DNA of 64,000 bases from Trichoplax adhaerens. Lineage: Eukaryota > Placozoa > Uniplacotomia > Trichoplacea > Trichoplacidae. This document shows positions 1 through 13,500 of the stretch, in pieces. The position numbers and the translations under genes were made by a program. The stretch spans positions 6,987,855 through 7,051,854 of the forward strand of contig NW_002060946.1 of the NCBI RefSeq assembly GCF_000150275.1, written 5' to 3'. The notes under the pieces were generated by a model. It searched no databases and was not told where the DNA came from. It saw nothing but the letters and a program-made list of their open reading frames with translations. Numbering within the stretch: the stretch's first letter is position 1; each line of letters opens with the position of its first letter.

Positions 1-134
1 ATGATGATTGTAGTCATGGATGCTGTCGATATTCTGCACTTTATTTTAATTCTAGACTAGCACGTTGATTACTATCGTTATTGAATGTTAATTTATCCAT
101 TCTTGAAATTTTTATCTCCATATTTGCCGACCTG

Positions 135-206
135 CTCAAATCTTATTTCAATATGATTGGTGCCTGGCCTAATGGTTCATTTAGCCTGAACCCAGGAATG
201 CTAGAG
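135..206 (+). other. Possible upstream exon ending at a good donor
   Basis: An open stretch ends at CTAGAG|GTAAGT (donor at 207) and reads a peptide containing MIGAWPNGSFSLNPG in one frame. It ends in phase 0, whereas the CUB exon at 408 needs a phase-1 partner, so it cannot be joined directly. It could be an exon of the same gene with another small exon between, or part of a different transcript. Confidence 0.25.
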
Positions 207-407
207 GTAAGTTATCTCTCATCCATTATTTTATTCTATGCCCTGCATAATTTATTTGAAAGGGAATAAATCTATTGAAAGCCATTACTACTGATCTTCA
301 TTTTGATTTGATCATGATTGCGATCTGATAGAATAATAAGTTTTATTTTACCATTTTTAAAACTGATGATTACATTGTTTTTATTTCGTCTATTTCAAAT
401 TGTACAG

Positions 408-2050
408 CTACTTGCGGTTCTACTTCCTACGCAAAGAGCGGCACCATCGAATCTCCCAGCTACCCAAGCAACTATCCTAGGAGAACTGACTGTACCTCTA
501 CCGTTGTTGCTTCGAGTGATGAAGTTGTTACCGTTACCTTCAGCGAGTTTGATGTTGAATCTGCTACCAACTGCAAATATGATTACGTTTCTCTTTATGA
601 TGGTAATACCCTTAGGCACACCTACTGCGGTAAAGGTAGCGTTCCTACCTTCACTACTTCCCCTGGTTCTAACTTCGTGTTAACTTTCCACACTGATGGA
701 TCTGTACAGAAGAAGGGATTCGCTCTTAGCTTCACCGTTACTAGTAAGTTTAAATTATCCTATCATAGCGAGATGGATAGGGTATTAGCATACAACCAGT
801 AGGATAAGTTGGAATTATCATTTTACTCATGTAAGATAGATAGTGTGATTATTATCGTAACGACGGCAGTTGTTTGTCATTGATATCGCTACGATGGCTT
901 AACTTCATCGGAGATCGGCTTTATTTCATTTAGTTTGCTCATTCACTAATCTATCCTGCTAGAATAGCTTGATCTAAGAATCGATTTAACGTTAAGGCAA
1001 TTTTGGATAGCTACTAGTGTATCAACGTAACACTTGCCAATCTTGTTAATCTTGATTGGCTATCGGTAATCCAATCATAAGAACTCGTTATCGTTGTTCA
1101 TGAATGAAGATTGATTGGAGTCGATGAGTCTATCTTCAATGATCATGTTAATTTTTATTCAGGAATTGGATATTCAACTCATGTTAATTTATGCCTATAA
1201 TTGATTGATTCTTCTTTTACTCATGCCATAATTAGAAGTTGCTGCTCCTACTGGTAGCACTACTGGCACTGTCAGCACTGGTACTTATAACCCAGGCACC
1301 TGTGGTAAAACAGCATATAAACTATCCCTGACCGACCGTATCGTTGGTGGTGCAGAATGTAGCCCAAAACATGCCCTTCCATGGCAAGTATCTCTCCAAA
1401 CCAACACTGGCTTCCATTTCTGTGGTGGTTCCATCATCAGTGATAGATATGTTGTTACTGCTGCTCACTGCGTTGATGGACAAACTCCAACCTCCTGGAG
1501 AATTGTTCTTGGTGCTCACAACATCGGAAGCAATGAACCTAGCCAATTTGTTGCCACTGTCAAGAGAGCTAAAATGCATCCTAGCTACGACACCAGTACC
1601 CTCAGCAATGACATTGCTATCATAGAATTAAACGAAAAAATCACTTTCACTAATGAAATTTCCCCGGTCTGTGTATCCAAAACTAGAATTGCTGATAATG
1701 CAGACGTCATAGTCTCTGGCTGGGGTACTTTAACAGCTGGTGGCGCCTCGCCTGATACCTTGCAAAGAGTAATCGTTCCTACGATCTCTCGCTCTGAGTG
1801 TAGCTCTACAGTCTATGGCACAGGTTACATTGATAGCACCATGTTGTGCGCTGGTCTTATGTCTGGTGGCAAAGATTCCTGCCAAGGTGACAGTGGTGGC
1901 CCACTTGTTCACGATCGATCTGGTACCTACTACTTGGAAGGTGTTGTCAGCTGGGGCTATGGTTGCGCCGATCCTAACCGTCCAGGTGTTTATGCTCGTG
2001 TTTCCAGCTTGTACAGCTTCTTGGAAACAGAAACCGGTCTGACCTTCTAA
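408..2050 (+). CDS. CUB-domain trypsin-like serine protease (5' end unresolved)
   Basis: Two exons are clear: 408-743 and 1236-2050, joined through a phase-1 intron (A|GTAAGT ... TTAG). Exon 1 encodes one CUB domain of about 111 residues with paired cysteines and the typical YDYVSLYDG core. Exon 2 holds a Thr/Ser/Gly linker, the activation site R-IVGG (cleavage after codon 1337-1339), and an S1 protease domain. The catalytic triad is complete: TAAHC (His 1466-1468), NDIAI (Asp 1610-1612) and GDSGGP (Ser 1892-1894). The Asp in GKDSCQGD predicts trypsin-type cleavage after Lys/Arg. The stop is TAA 2048-2050. By family it should be a secreted zymogen, perhaps digestive. The exon feeding the CUB exon must end in phase 1; no convincing signal-peptide exon was found and it may lie before the window. 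Codons are richer in C/G than in neighbouring genes, which suggests high expression (inference). Confidence 0.93.
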
Positions 2051-2212
2051 ATACCTGCTTTGGATATCCGTTCTATCAACTCTAAAACGCAAATATGATC
2101 AATCTATACTTCATCGATCATGAACACTGTAGAATTGTAGTTGAAAATATTCATTTTTCTTATGTAGTTGAAAATCAATTAGCATTTATTACGTTTTGTA
2201 ACTATTGCAATC

Positions 2213-2218
2213 AATAAA
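2213..2218 (+). promoter_or_regulatory. Polyadenylation signal of the protease gene
   Basis: AATAAA lies about 165 bases after the TAA stop of the CUB-trypsin gene, in a T-rich 3' flank. This is the expected position for its poly(A) signal. Confidence 0.6.
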
Positions 2219-2350
2219 ATCGAAATCAATCGAACAAACGATCAAAATTTCTTTCCCTTGAATGAAATGATTTAGTCTTTTACGATTAAATACAGCTTAT
2301 GATAATCGATGACGATAATCAATCGCACTAAAAGCTCGTTGTGTTTTATC

Positions 2351-3946
2351 ATCATTAGTATCCATCTTCTACTTTATAGTATCATAAGTTAGGATAGTTC
2401 TATACTGGATTGTTTTGCAAGGAATACCTATTTATCATGGTATTATCGTGGACAACATTGAATAATTAGATAGTGCTTACTTTATGATTGGTATTAATGC
2501 AAACAATCATCAATAAAACTAGTATTGATATGGCAAGTTGCTGTGGTATCCAATTGTTTGTGGGATATGGATAATGGATAGTTTAGAAACTAGTATCGTA
2601 GTGATGAGTCTAATCTCTTGATCAGTATTTCTACCCGATGTCTATCACGAACTAGATCAAAAAGCAACCTTATGTGGATACGAATAACTGTGTTCATCAT
2701 GTGTAGTACAACTCCTAGAATAGCTTAATAGATTGTAGGAAGTCGCCAAGTGATATGTAAAAATAAAAGATAGACACTGTATGTGCTAGATTGTAGATTA
2801 ACTGGAATCGCAAGATTGTGTTAAGTGCGTATCTGCATTGAATAGTTACAGTAGATATTGTAGCTCGGGTTGGCAATCTTTTATTAAGGTGGTTGAACAC
2901 CAGAGATTATGTCAGTAATTTGATACTAAATCAATCAGAAATTATAAATCTAAACATAGTTGGCTCACTATGAAAATGATCCGGCTAAAGTTCAAACTAA
3001 GAGCTAAAGGATTAGAATTTTGCGCTTTAACCGGCTATGCCAGTAATTTAAGTAAAATGTAAATCATACTAACAGATTTTATAATTCCGTGGAAGTGATT
3101 AGTGACATGCTGAAAGCATGAAACAGATTTTGTTTTCTTTAGCAAACAGAGGTTCATAATTATTAAACTGCCGTACTCTGTATGCTCCTACTTCCGACTT
3201 TAACCTATTTTATGATCGATATAAGCAGGAGATTACTTCTGATAGAGCTAATTTATTCTTATTCTTGGTTAAAGAAGTAGTTTATATAATAAAATGCATA
3301 TGATAAGTTATCAAATTTGGATCATTTTCTGATTTTAAGACACTTTATCATACCATGATATTGTGATAGGATGAGCTTGAAATGCCAGTCTATCCACTAA
3401 TAACTAGTTAAATTTATTCTATTGACTATTTCTAGGCATCTATTAAAGTTCTAACTTACTGGAATCAATCCTTAGCCGGATGATCGTTAGTATCAATGTT
3501 CTAATCAATGATATCATAAGTTAGGATGTTCTACACTAGAGTTTGTAATAGAAGATACCTGTTTCTCATAGTATCATAGTGGATAATATTGGATAATTTA
3601 AATACAAGATTGCTTATTTTATGATTATTGTAAATGAGAATAACACAAGTCATCAATAAAAATTTTGATAGAGCAAGCTGTTGTGGTATCAAATTATTCG
3701 TAGGATATGGATAGTTTATAAAGCAATACTATGGTGATGCTTTAATCTCTTAATCAGTATTTCTATCCGTTGCCTGTTATGAACTAGATAAAAAAAAGTA
3801 GCCAAATGTAGATACGAATAATTCATATTTATCACCTTATGATGATAGAATAAGCTTGAAATAGCAGCCTGTTCACCAGTAACCTCGTCAAAGTTATTCT
3901 ACTGATTATTTCTAGGCACACTAGAATCAGTCTTTAGCCAAATAAA
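2351..3946. repeat. Diverged tandem direct duplication (unit A 2351-3482, unit B 3483-3946)
   Basis: Unit A and unit B share the same order of matching blocks. Both open with ATC-TTAGTATC and then ATCATAAGTTAGGAT. Later blocks include CTGTGGTATC, AATCTCTTGATCAGTATTTCTA and ATACGAATAA, and both end with GCTTGAAAT, TTTCTAGGCA and AATCAGTC/AATCAATCCTTAGCC. Unit A carries about 650 extra bases (2702-3353) in the middle. No coding sequence is visible. Confidence 0.65.
2702..3353. mobile_element. Candidate insertion inside tandem unit A
   Basis: This ~652-bp segment is present in unit A and absent from unit B. CATG occurs immediately before (2698-2701) and after (3354-3357), a possible 4-bp target duplication. 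The segment has no obvious ORF or terminal inverted repeats, so a deletion in unit B is the alternative explanation. Confidence 0.3.
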
Positions 3947-4306
3947 TTCATAAAATAGAACTGAAATAAATTCTATTTACAGAGTTATTATTATCCTAAC
4001 TAGGTAAAAATGGAAGCTGGTACAATGATATTTTACGGTACTTGAGCAGTATAACGACAAAGTTATATCACACATAGCTGGACATCCTTTCTTTCACTCT
4101 GATAATTCGTAAGTTAGAATTCTACTAGAGCATCTCACGCTTAATTAAGCATTGCAATATCCTAGGTCGTAAACGATAAGCAAAATAGTTCAAAAATAAA
4201 TTATGACGGATAAAATAAAAAGAACTATTATTGTTGTCACATCCACAGAGAAATTATTTTTATACTATAGGATAAGTTCAAATGAGACGAATAGTTTCAT
4301 ACCTAC

Positions 4307-4664
4307 TGTAACATTATGATCTTATATAGAAGATGCCTAGTATAGTAATATCCTAATATACGAATACTTATCATATACCGTTTAAGTACTGTATTGTATT
4401 ACATTCATAATGTACGACATCATGACTACATATAGACGACATGCTATACATATAAAGACATTATCTCAATCCCATCTAAAACCTATAAATACCCTTGTAC
4501 GCTAACTCGCTAGTCAGTTCCTACATTCCTGCTATCTCAAATACCTTATCTATAACAACCATATCATTGTTAGCCTGTAACTTGTATCTCAATAAAATCC
4601 TTTATACCGTCTATCATCGTCTACCTTAAAATACTTTACGCTACTTAAAGAAGATATTATTACA
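4307..4664 (+). mobile_element. Solo LTR, family 2
   Basis: The 358-bp element begins TGTAAC and ends TTACA (TG...CA). It is flanked by a perfect 5-bp direct repeat CCTAC (4302-4306 and 4665-4669). Inside are a TATA-like box, CCTATAAATACCC (TATAAA 4484-4489), and AATAAA at 4591-4596. Spacing and order match a U3-R-U5 LTR transcribed on the plus strand. No internal retrotransposon sequence or second LTR is adjacent, so this is a solo LTR left by recombination. Confidence 0.72.
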
Positions 4665-5021
4665 CCTACATTATTTAATTAGCTAAATTAATGTAAGAGC
4701 GGGCTATATCTTCTGATTTACTTTATCATTGAGGTACCAAAAATGTCTTGTTGATTGATAACAATTAAACTACACTATGCTGTTTATTTAACAATATCAA
4801 AATGTGATATTGAAGGCAAAGTTGGACTAGAATTTTACTGAAACTAACAATTAAGTGTATTAGAAAAATATTGGAATAAATGTCAGCAATCAATTTTAAC
4901 TTCCTTATTCAATATTCCAATGAAGTAGCGGGAATCAACTTGAATTGATCGATTTATTAATGGATCAGAATGTATAAGACTACTTGATTGATATGATAAT
5001 TGCTGAGTAATATCTGACAGG

Positions 5022-5100
5022 TCTATCAAATGGTAATACTATCTGTTAAATGAGCACATTATCGTAAACCGTCAGCAAAGCGACGGGAGTTTGCACTAGT
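5022..5100 (+). repeat. 79-bp dispersed repeat, copy 1
   Basis: The sequence running from TCTATCAAATGGTAATACTA to GGGAGTTTGCACTAGT recurs at 60225-60303 in the same orientation with only a few substitutions. It lies 65 bases upstream of a solo LTR here, but not in the second copy. It is probably a fragment of a dispersed element. Confidence 0.7.
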
Positions 5101-5165
5101 TTCCTTGAAGTACGATTAAAGGATTGTAATAGATGGCTCTAGCCGGGTTGAGATTACTGACTAAA

Positions 5166-5600
5166 TGTCACAAACCAGCTTCGTGACAAGGATAACGTAA
5201 AACAAATCTCTATATTACTATAGTCTCCGGGATTCAGTATCCCTACTCACAAGAATTTAGACGCCTTTGATTCTACGTTAAACTCAACTAGACAATTGAG
5301 AACTGCTTCATTCAACTATCTAACGGGCTTATATACCCTTCTACAGCAGCTAACATTCACAAGTCATCTTATAAAATACTTGGATGAGAACATCTACTAA
5401 CTAGTTTTTCACAGTCTGACTACAATATGTCCATTCACAGAATCATTTCAGTACACATTACAGCACAGCAATAAATTTACTGTAACACATTTATAATTAG
5501 AGTAATTCCTATTGTAAGGAACTAGATGTAATATATTATCACTATATTATATTAACCAAATTTAGATAACCATTTCTTCACGGTAGTTCGTACCGTGACA
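5166..5600 (+). mobile_element. Solo LTR, family 1, copy 1
   Basis: The 435-bp element starts TGTCACAAACC and ends ACCGTGACA, with perfect 5-bp target duplications CTAAA (5161-5165, 5601-5605). Short hairpins sit at each end (GTCAC..GTGAC; CACGGTA..TACCGTG). A TATATA box (5330-5335) and AATAAA (5470-5475) are in the order expected of an LTR promoter and poly(A) signal. A near-identical copy at 48210-48651 has its own different target duplication. Both are solo LTRs of one retrotransposon family. Confidence 0.85.
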
Positions 5601-5605
5601 CTAAA

Positions 5606-7518
5606 GCATAGAAAAACAAATGGTAACAGCAAATTCAAGTTCATAACTATATGACTAATATGGTTATCAGTAGTTTACTTGAGTTTATTAGAAAATGATC
5701 GAAGCTGACCGCAAGAATCAACTCTAGAATGATTAAAAAGAATTGGCATAGATAGCGATAAATAGCTCAATTCGATGTTTTATTGATCATAATACGTAGC
5801 AGCAATCAATTTATAGAAATACTCGAGTGAATAAAATTCATTTTAATATCTGTTCAGTTAATTAGGATTGGAATCGATATTAGTAATCCATACAACAAAG
5901 TTGATAATTATAGGATTAGCATAGATAGTAGCAAGCTACTCTGGTCCATTAGTAGAGAATCCAAATAGATAGTAATAATCAAATATAGGAGTGACTACAG
6001 AACCATAACTACGGGTAAGGTTGATGATCAATTTAAGGAATTAAAATGGATAACAGTTATCCATCTATCGTAAATGCTACGATGGAAAATACTTTATTAT
6101 AACATCCTCTATATTCATTTTTAGCTGCGGTAATGATATCTATTAGCCATTTTATATTTTTTCTTATTCAGTTTGTCCTTTTTGTCCATGCAACTCATTC
6201 CATAAAAGATTTTGTCTATCTTATTTATTAATGCCAACTATCAGGAATGTCTAAACTTCGTTTTAGTAACATTCAATAATGATAACATTGTAATTATGAA
6301 CGAAGTTACTAAAAATAATTCAAATAGAAAAACAGGATGATGATGCTGCATGATAATACTTGCATTTTTAGGGTAGCGAATAATTGAAAATTATAACGGA
6401 TTAACTGAATCAATTCTTTACGGTTTAAAAGAATTAAGTAATTTATAAACAGCAACATATCTAATACGATATCGAAACTAAGTAAAGTCCACGAAAGGCA
6501 ATTTATCTACATTCATTGTAAGTGTGTAATATCGAATTAATGTAGTTTATGGGCATAATCAAAGATTAATTTCTGATTGATAAACATCGGATATCGAAGA
6601 TGATTGCCTAACTCTCTCAAATTACTCAGTATCTTCACATTAGTTCAATATAGCTGATCCTATTTATTTCAGAATTAAACATTTACAAGGTTATGCGTTT
6701 TACTTGCTAGCACAATTTATCTAGTTTGACTACAAAATATTTTATTTCTTACTAAAGAATACCAAAATCAAAATTAACTAGTAAACATATATAAAATGGC
6801 TGGCATTCTTTTACTTAATGAAAGCCTTCTGCTATTCCATGATTATCGATAATCTACAGTTTTGACAGTGATTTCTGCAGATAAACTCTACCGTAGAAGA
6901 TAATTTAGAATGTTTTATTAAATGAACATTCCGTCCATAATCGGCTCATTCAGCCAAAGATTGACTTGAATCCATTAACAAAGTTGTAGAGGATAAAGAA
7001 ATAAGGTTTGCTACTAAGATATTGAAATTCCAGCTCGATATTTGCATGAATTCTTACTATACCCGACATCCTATAATTTATCGGCTATAAAAATAATACG
7101 CATATAGTTATCATTTTTCTAGTATCTAGAAAATTATAATAATTAATATGTTCTCGAATTGATAGGCTACAAATATCAAAATTTAATTGATGCATCACTA
7201 ATTAAATGAGTGATGGCAAGCTAACAAGATTATTAATTATTGCAGATCCAATTCTAAAATGAGCGTATGCATTCTAATATGAGAAAATATTTTAACAAAT
7301 CTACTTAATGTCTTAAATACTTAGAGGGATAACATTACAGAATTTTAAACCTTAATTAGTTCAGAAATATTAACTGATAAATTATAAATCAAATGCAAAT
7401 TTGAAGAGCATAAATCCTATGACAGGCTACAGTCATGCCTTAACAATACCTGATCTTAATTAAAATAAATAGGCTATTAATGCTAGAAGTCATTACTACT
7501 CATCAATTTTGTACTTAC
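5606..7518. other. AT-rich non-coding stretch
   Basis: No exon with consistent frame and splice sites was found. The last exon or exons and the 3' UTR of the minus-strand adhesion GPCR A probably lie in the upper part of this stretch, because its last recognised exon ends in phase 1 at 7519. Confidence 0.4.
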
Positions 7519-10500
7519 GAAATTTAGAACGCTGACTATGGCCGGTGTTGCTGAATTCTGATAGAGATATAAGACGCGGCCGCGGATCAATTTGATTTCT
7601 AAATCGTCTAGATGGCTGATATATGAGTAATGATAGACAATAACAATAATAAGATTACTTATTCATAAATATATCCGGTACTTAATGCGTTTATTTCTTC
7701 AATTCGAATTGAAATTTTGATGCAATGATTAAAAAAATACAATAATCTTATTCAAATACCAACAGATTCTACTTTTAACACTCAATTATATCTACTACAG
7801 TATATAGTCCATTAATTAGCCTATCAAAGTTTTGTTCATTTAGGCGTATATCGAAATAATGTTTGTAGGCGATGATAAAAATGTAATTAATGATCAATTT
7901 ATAGCTTAGACTTTGTAACTGGTGATTAGTTATGATTGATATTAGGCTATGCCATAGACTGTCAATAGTTATAGCAGATATACAAAATGTTTTGTTAGTA
8001 ATAACGAAATGATGACTTGAAAAAATTTTATAATAACTCATAATTAGAATATCAAAATAATTATTGTTTGTAAAGATTTACTACCAGAGCATAATGGATA
8101 GACAAAGATGATTCAGTTGCAGATTAGCATCATCTAGTTCTATCTTGTAGCCAGCCATTAAACACGGATATTAGCTATCGCAAATTTATTCTTCAGCAAG
8201 CCAGAAGGCTTTTTGTCATAACTCAAATAATTAGCCAACAGTTGCTTGATAAATAATTGACATAGTACTCCATCTTTACCTATTCTATAATTATCATCTA
8301 TACTGCCAATTATATTTAATCTTACCTTGGATAACAGAGCAATAGATGAAGAGTGTTTTGCTGTTAGGTACTTGTCCTTCATCCTTTTGTAACCCATTTT
8401 AACCTGAGTTAAAAATTGTAATAAAAATCTCTAAATACTACGCTGAGTTATATTTTCTGGTTATTTTCTTTAGTTCTAGGGATTATCCTACTGCAGATCA
8501 GTATAACGTTTTTCCGGGTGTACATACTTCTGAGTTCATTAAGCAGTGGAAAATGAATATAAAGCATCCCTGTATAATTATAGACATTATTACAGATTAT
8601 GAGGACGTCCATATTATTATAACCTAATTGATTCTACTAGCGTGATTTATCTTTCTAGCACTAAGGTTATAGAAAAAGGTAATATTTAACTGTTTCTAAA
8701 ACAAGACATTACCTGTGAAGAATTTAAGATAACAAAGATATAGCTAAATAGAATAGAATATTTGTCCGTTGAAAATATTCCAAATATCCAAGTTAATCCT
8801 AAGATTGGAAATAGTATTGCAAAACCTTTGGTAGCTGTCCTATGAAGATAAATTAAAGCGATTCAATTGGATACTAAACTTTATTCGCTGCAGTAAAATT
8901 AGTTTTATTTTTATTTTTATGATTTCTGTAAATTAAATATTAATTAAGTAAATGATGTACATTATATACGCTGCTTTAAGATGAATCTTTGGCAATTATA
9001 GGTTAAATTTAGCTTGAATTTACATGAATAATATTACATAACACTCAACATATGGAATACAGTATCAATGCTAATTAAATACTTTGCTAAATATAAATGT
9101 TCGTATTTATATAGTCTGGTTTATTCATAAAATTGCTTGCTGCTCATTAATATTGTTAGTGTTTATTTGCATTAATTAGGATATGAGAATACTGCTAGAG
9201 AGTCCACTACTTCAGCTAATAATAGCATTTCATTTCCAAGGTTTGAGGATTAATCACTAACTTTATTTGCCGCAATTTTTCAGATTCTTTATGATCGACC
9301 ATATTTGAGCTAGCGGATTTTATAAGCGTAATTCTGATTACAATAAGCGCAATTATCCCATTAATCTGCAAAAGAACAAATTTTACAAACTAGATTAGCA
9401 TACTAATCTCTTTAATGGTTAAAAGTGAAAAGTCTTACGAACACTAAAGAAGCAATTTTACTTAGAATAATCCATTTGACATGGTTTTATAATTCTATTT
9501 TATCCTATTTACCGAGATAACGAGAATAAGTGGTCCAACAAACGCCCAAATAAGACCATTTGCAGTTGATAACCAGCAACTAATCAAGGGCGGAAAGCCG
9601 ATCAATTAGTATATAAATTTAAATAAATATTAGACAAAGAGATAATTTGAACTTACGTGTTATTTACGCCATAATTATCGTAGCGGATAGCAGTGGCGAC
9701 TCCCACAATTACAGCGGGGATGCCTAATATCATTAAGTTATTCAATTACCATTAATGCTATAAAGACAGAAATCTTTGCCCATGTCTTGGAGGCAATAGC
9801 CTTACTCAAATTGATAGCATACATACTACTACTGTATGTATTTATAATTAAAACAGGGTCAAATAGCCAATAATTATACATATTTACCCCATCCAATTAT
9901 ATAATACATCCAAATTTTATCTTTCTGATGAAAGACAGCTACAATCTGCATATAAAGATGTAGTCCTTCGGCTAGCATCCAGCAAAATGCAGCTAAAAAG
10001 AGATAATGCATGGAAATGGCAACTATTTTGCAAGCGATCTAGAACCAATAGTATCATGATTAATTGTTTTATTAAGGGTTATAGTATAAATGGAATAAAG
10101 GCTTTGATTGAAGAGACTCATTTATTCAGACTCATTTTATTCAGGATATCAAATTAGAACTTGATGTGTAATGCGACTATTAATTTATGTACCGCAATGG
10201 TTGTAAAATTTTCGCTGATTAATAATTCTGACTGAGCGAGCATTAAAGCAATAATTAAATTGCTATGGATAATATATCGTCTTGATCGCAGTCTAATATA
10301 AAGATAAGTAAGGTTAGATTATAATTACTAGCGTGGGTTGTCCTAATTTTAATTAATATGCATAAAGATAGAGATTACTTGAATTACCTAAGTATGTAAA
10401 ATACCAAAAGTGTTACTAGCGAGGCTGACAAGGAAGTTCCAATTCCAATGTAGGAAATTAGTTTCAAGTTGTAGGTATGTGTAGCAGATACCTGAAAAGT

Positions 10501-13500
10501 TATAGTCCGTAGTGATGTTCAAAATGAGTTAATAACGCCATACAATGAGTATATGCTATCGTTGCATATTACTAAAATTTATAGACAGCTCATCTCCCAA
10601 GTAACCTCCGCAATTTGATTTGCGGCAGAAGATATGATATACAGTAATCAAATTTTATGTTGAATGTTAGTTAAAATAATCGATTTTCTGATTGTAAGCG
10701 GTATTTATGATTAAGCTAAAATATCATAGGCCCATACTAGTCTGTTTTACTAATTACTGCTGCCAATAATAAAGGAGATCTTGGCTTGGGATACTGAATC
10801 ACTTATAAAAATGCAGCGTTTATATTTTGTTAACCAAATGCAAGATACGATATTCTCGCCATGTAACTCATGAACCATACAGTTTACGCTATTAATACGT
10901 CGATATAATTATTGCTATCGGCCTAGTGCATCTTAATATTACTTACAACTGATTATAAGCTTACCGGTGTAGTAGAAATCCGAACCAAGATAGCAAAATG
11001 GGTTAAGTGATTGCATTGGCACTTTGTATGACTACTGTTGGTAGAAAGGACTTGACAGCCTTCATTAGACCAATATCCCGAATTTGAAGACTTCCTAATT
11101 ATTAAATACTTGCTAGTATTAGCGTTAAATTGTGTCTTTTACGAAGAAACAACAGTAAATCCATATTAAAATATGTGTAAAAGAGTTAATGTAAGTAGTC
11201 CAAAAATGAAACTACGAGTATATCAGCTTAGTTATCAAGACTATTCCACAAGATGAATCTTTTGCCAAGCTTACTGGTTAGGAAGTAGCCAATAGGAACA
11301 GGAAATTTGTTGTTTGGAAAAGTTAGCCTAGACATAGGGATGTAAAATTAGCCATCTAGAATTGAACCCAATGCGTATGCATTATATGATTTAGTTCCTA
11401 ATCTATCTGTTAAGACGTGAGATGATCATGCCATATTGGTTTATTTGGAACATATTTCTAAAACAGATAATTTATGATGATTTCATCATGATATATGATA
11501 CCATAATTAGCCTCACAAAGTTTGAGGCCATTAGCCTTATAGTCATATAATATGATAATGTTATAGGGAAATCTGTTATGCTTAGGTTAGTAAACTTTGA
11601 CTAATTGTAATCTAATTTCTATACACCAGCTCTACAATATCATATTTAAATCTCAATAAAATATTAATACTTAGCATTAAATTAATACTAAGGTTCCTTT
11701 AAAGTTTGGTGGCTAAAGTAAGTAAGTACCGAAGTAATAAATATTTAATCAACTGTGATATTGATCTTTAGGTCGATAGGTCAAGTATCAAAATAGAATA
11801 AAATAACATATAGCACTAAAGCAAACGCGTAGCTTCTCGTGCAATTAAAGAATAAATTTATGTCCCTAAAATACAATTCTAGGGCAATTGAATGCTGTAA
11901 ATAATTTTTATATGGACTAAAATTGGAGGTCTTTTAGTCTACAAAATGAAGCTCTCAGACAGTTAATACAGTTGGTCCTACATGTAAATGCGACACGTAG
12001 AATGTAAACGGTTGATTATCCGATAGAGCCAATTTGGGATAAGCGCTGCATATAATGATTGGTGAATTAAGAATCCAACGATCTGTTGAGCTGGAGGATG
12101 AACTATTTAGCCTTGAAAATAGTGGAGTAAAGGTGGATAAAAAAAATTAAATCTGGGTATATTAGCAAAAACGGAAATGAAAAAATATTATAATAAAAGT
12201 ATTAAATATGGTTAAAGGTGCTGTATAGTTGGGTGAGTAGTTTCAAAAGAATTTAAAAAGTATTGATGCTTTGAAAGAAATTATTAAACGGTTCTTGCTT
12301 GCTGATTACCTTTTTTCCGTAAATTCATCACGATAGTTTAACAGTTTAGGAAAGGATCGAAAGATACCATAATTAATAGCAACCTTGGATGGCACTAAAG
12401 ATGATATGATTAGGAAAGAAATTGATGCTGTTATAAACGAGAATCCTAGAGTATCGAACATGTCGCTGAATAATTAAGCTATCAAATTTTAGTATTATAT
12501 AAAAAATTAAATGGTTGAAGGATAGTACACTAATATTTATGGCTATGTGAATTATGTTCATATACGCTTTGTCAAATTCTATTTCTAGGTAATTTTAAAA
12601 AAAATGAGAAGTTTAATTAATGGATTGTAACTGAAAACATTTAATTCGCAGTAGTCGGTAATAATAATACGCAATTAACTGAAGCTAACCTCTTAGAGAT
12701 TTTGCAAGTTGCAACTTATTTCCAATGCGGTGCGAAGAACTTTGGCCCGCCGAATAGAAATATTTGATATATCCGTGCGTTTCAAATTGATTTTGATTAT
12801 AGATACGCAGATCTAATTCTACAATAATTTAGCCAAGTCATTTTTAGTAAGAAAAATTAGCAGAACTATTTCTTGATTCTTATAGCAAACACTTTTTATT
12901 AATTATTACAAATTTACCTGAATTAGCTGATTTTTGATAAAGTGCTCTGCCTGGATCCAGGGAAGAGGCCATCAGATCAACTATTCCATGACTAAGAGTA
13001 AATAATTGACTAGGGCTGCGTTTTTTCTAATTTGGATAAAATAATTTTAAAATCATTTAATCTCTTTTTAATTGATTACGAATAGAATTTAATTTATCCG
13101 TATTACAAACAGCAAAGATAAAAAATTAGATGATTTATTTGCTGTCTAACATCTTGATAAATTTGTTGCCATATTTTCCGATATTTTGCGTCCATTAGCT
13201 GATCGAGAATATTAACGTTGTTCTACGGAAGAAATAAAAGTCGAATTCATCAGTACTTTGATTTAATCGGTACTTTAATTAATCTACAGCTAACGTTAGC
13301 TATTAAGTAAGTGCTTTTAACTCATAAATGTCTAATCTCTAATTTTACTATTTCCTTAGAATTATATTCAGTCCTGTTTATAGCGATCTTAGCCAATCTC
13401 AGTTCTATCTGTATATCGCATTTATATTTAATATTGATACTAATTTTTTTTTAAATGTAATAAAGTATTACCAAGTAAAATTGTGTCCTATTATCCCAGT

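Noticed and set aside
5166-5600. MITE or DNA transposon interpretation of the TGTCAC..GTGACA element
   Set aside because: Inverted-repeat match is limited to six bases, whereas TG..CA ends, 5-bp target duplication, TATA box and poly(A) motif fit a solo LTR better.
7572-7590. GCGGCCGC block read as a cloning-vector junction
   Set aside because: It lies inside an open, correctly phased tail exon of GPCR A encoding DPRPRL, so it is genomic coding sequence.
8158-8397. A 79-codon minus-strand frame as an independent gene
   Set aside because: Its first 26 codons are the C-tail exon of GPCR A (8403-8326); the rest is intron after the GTAAGA donor.
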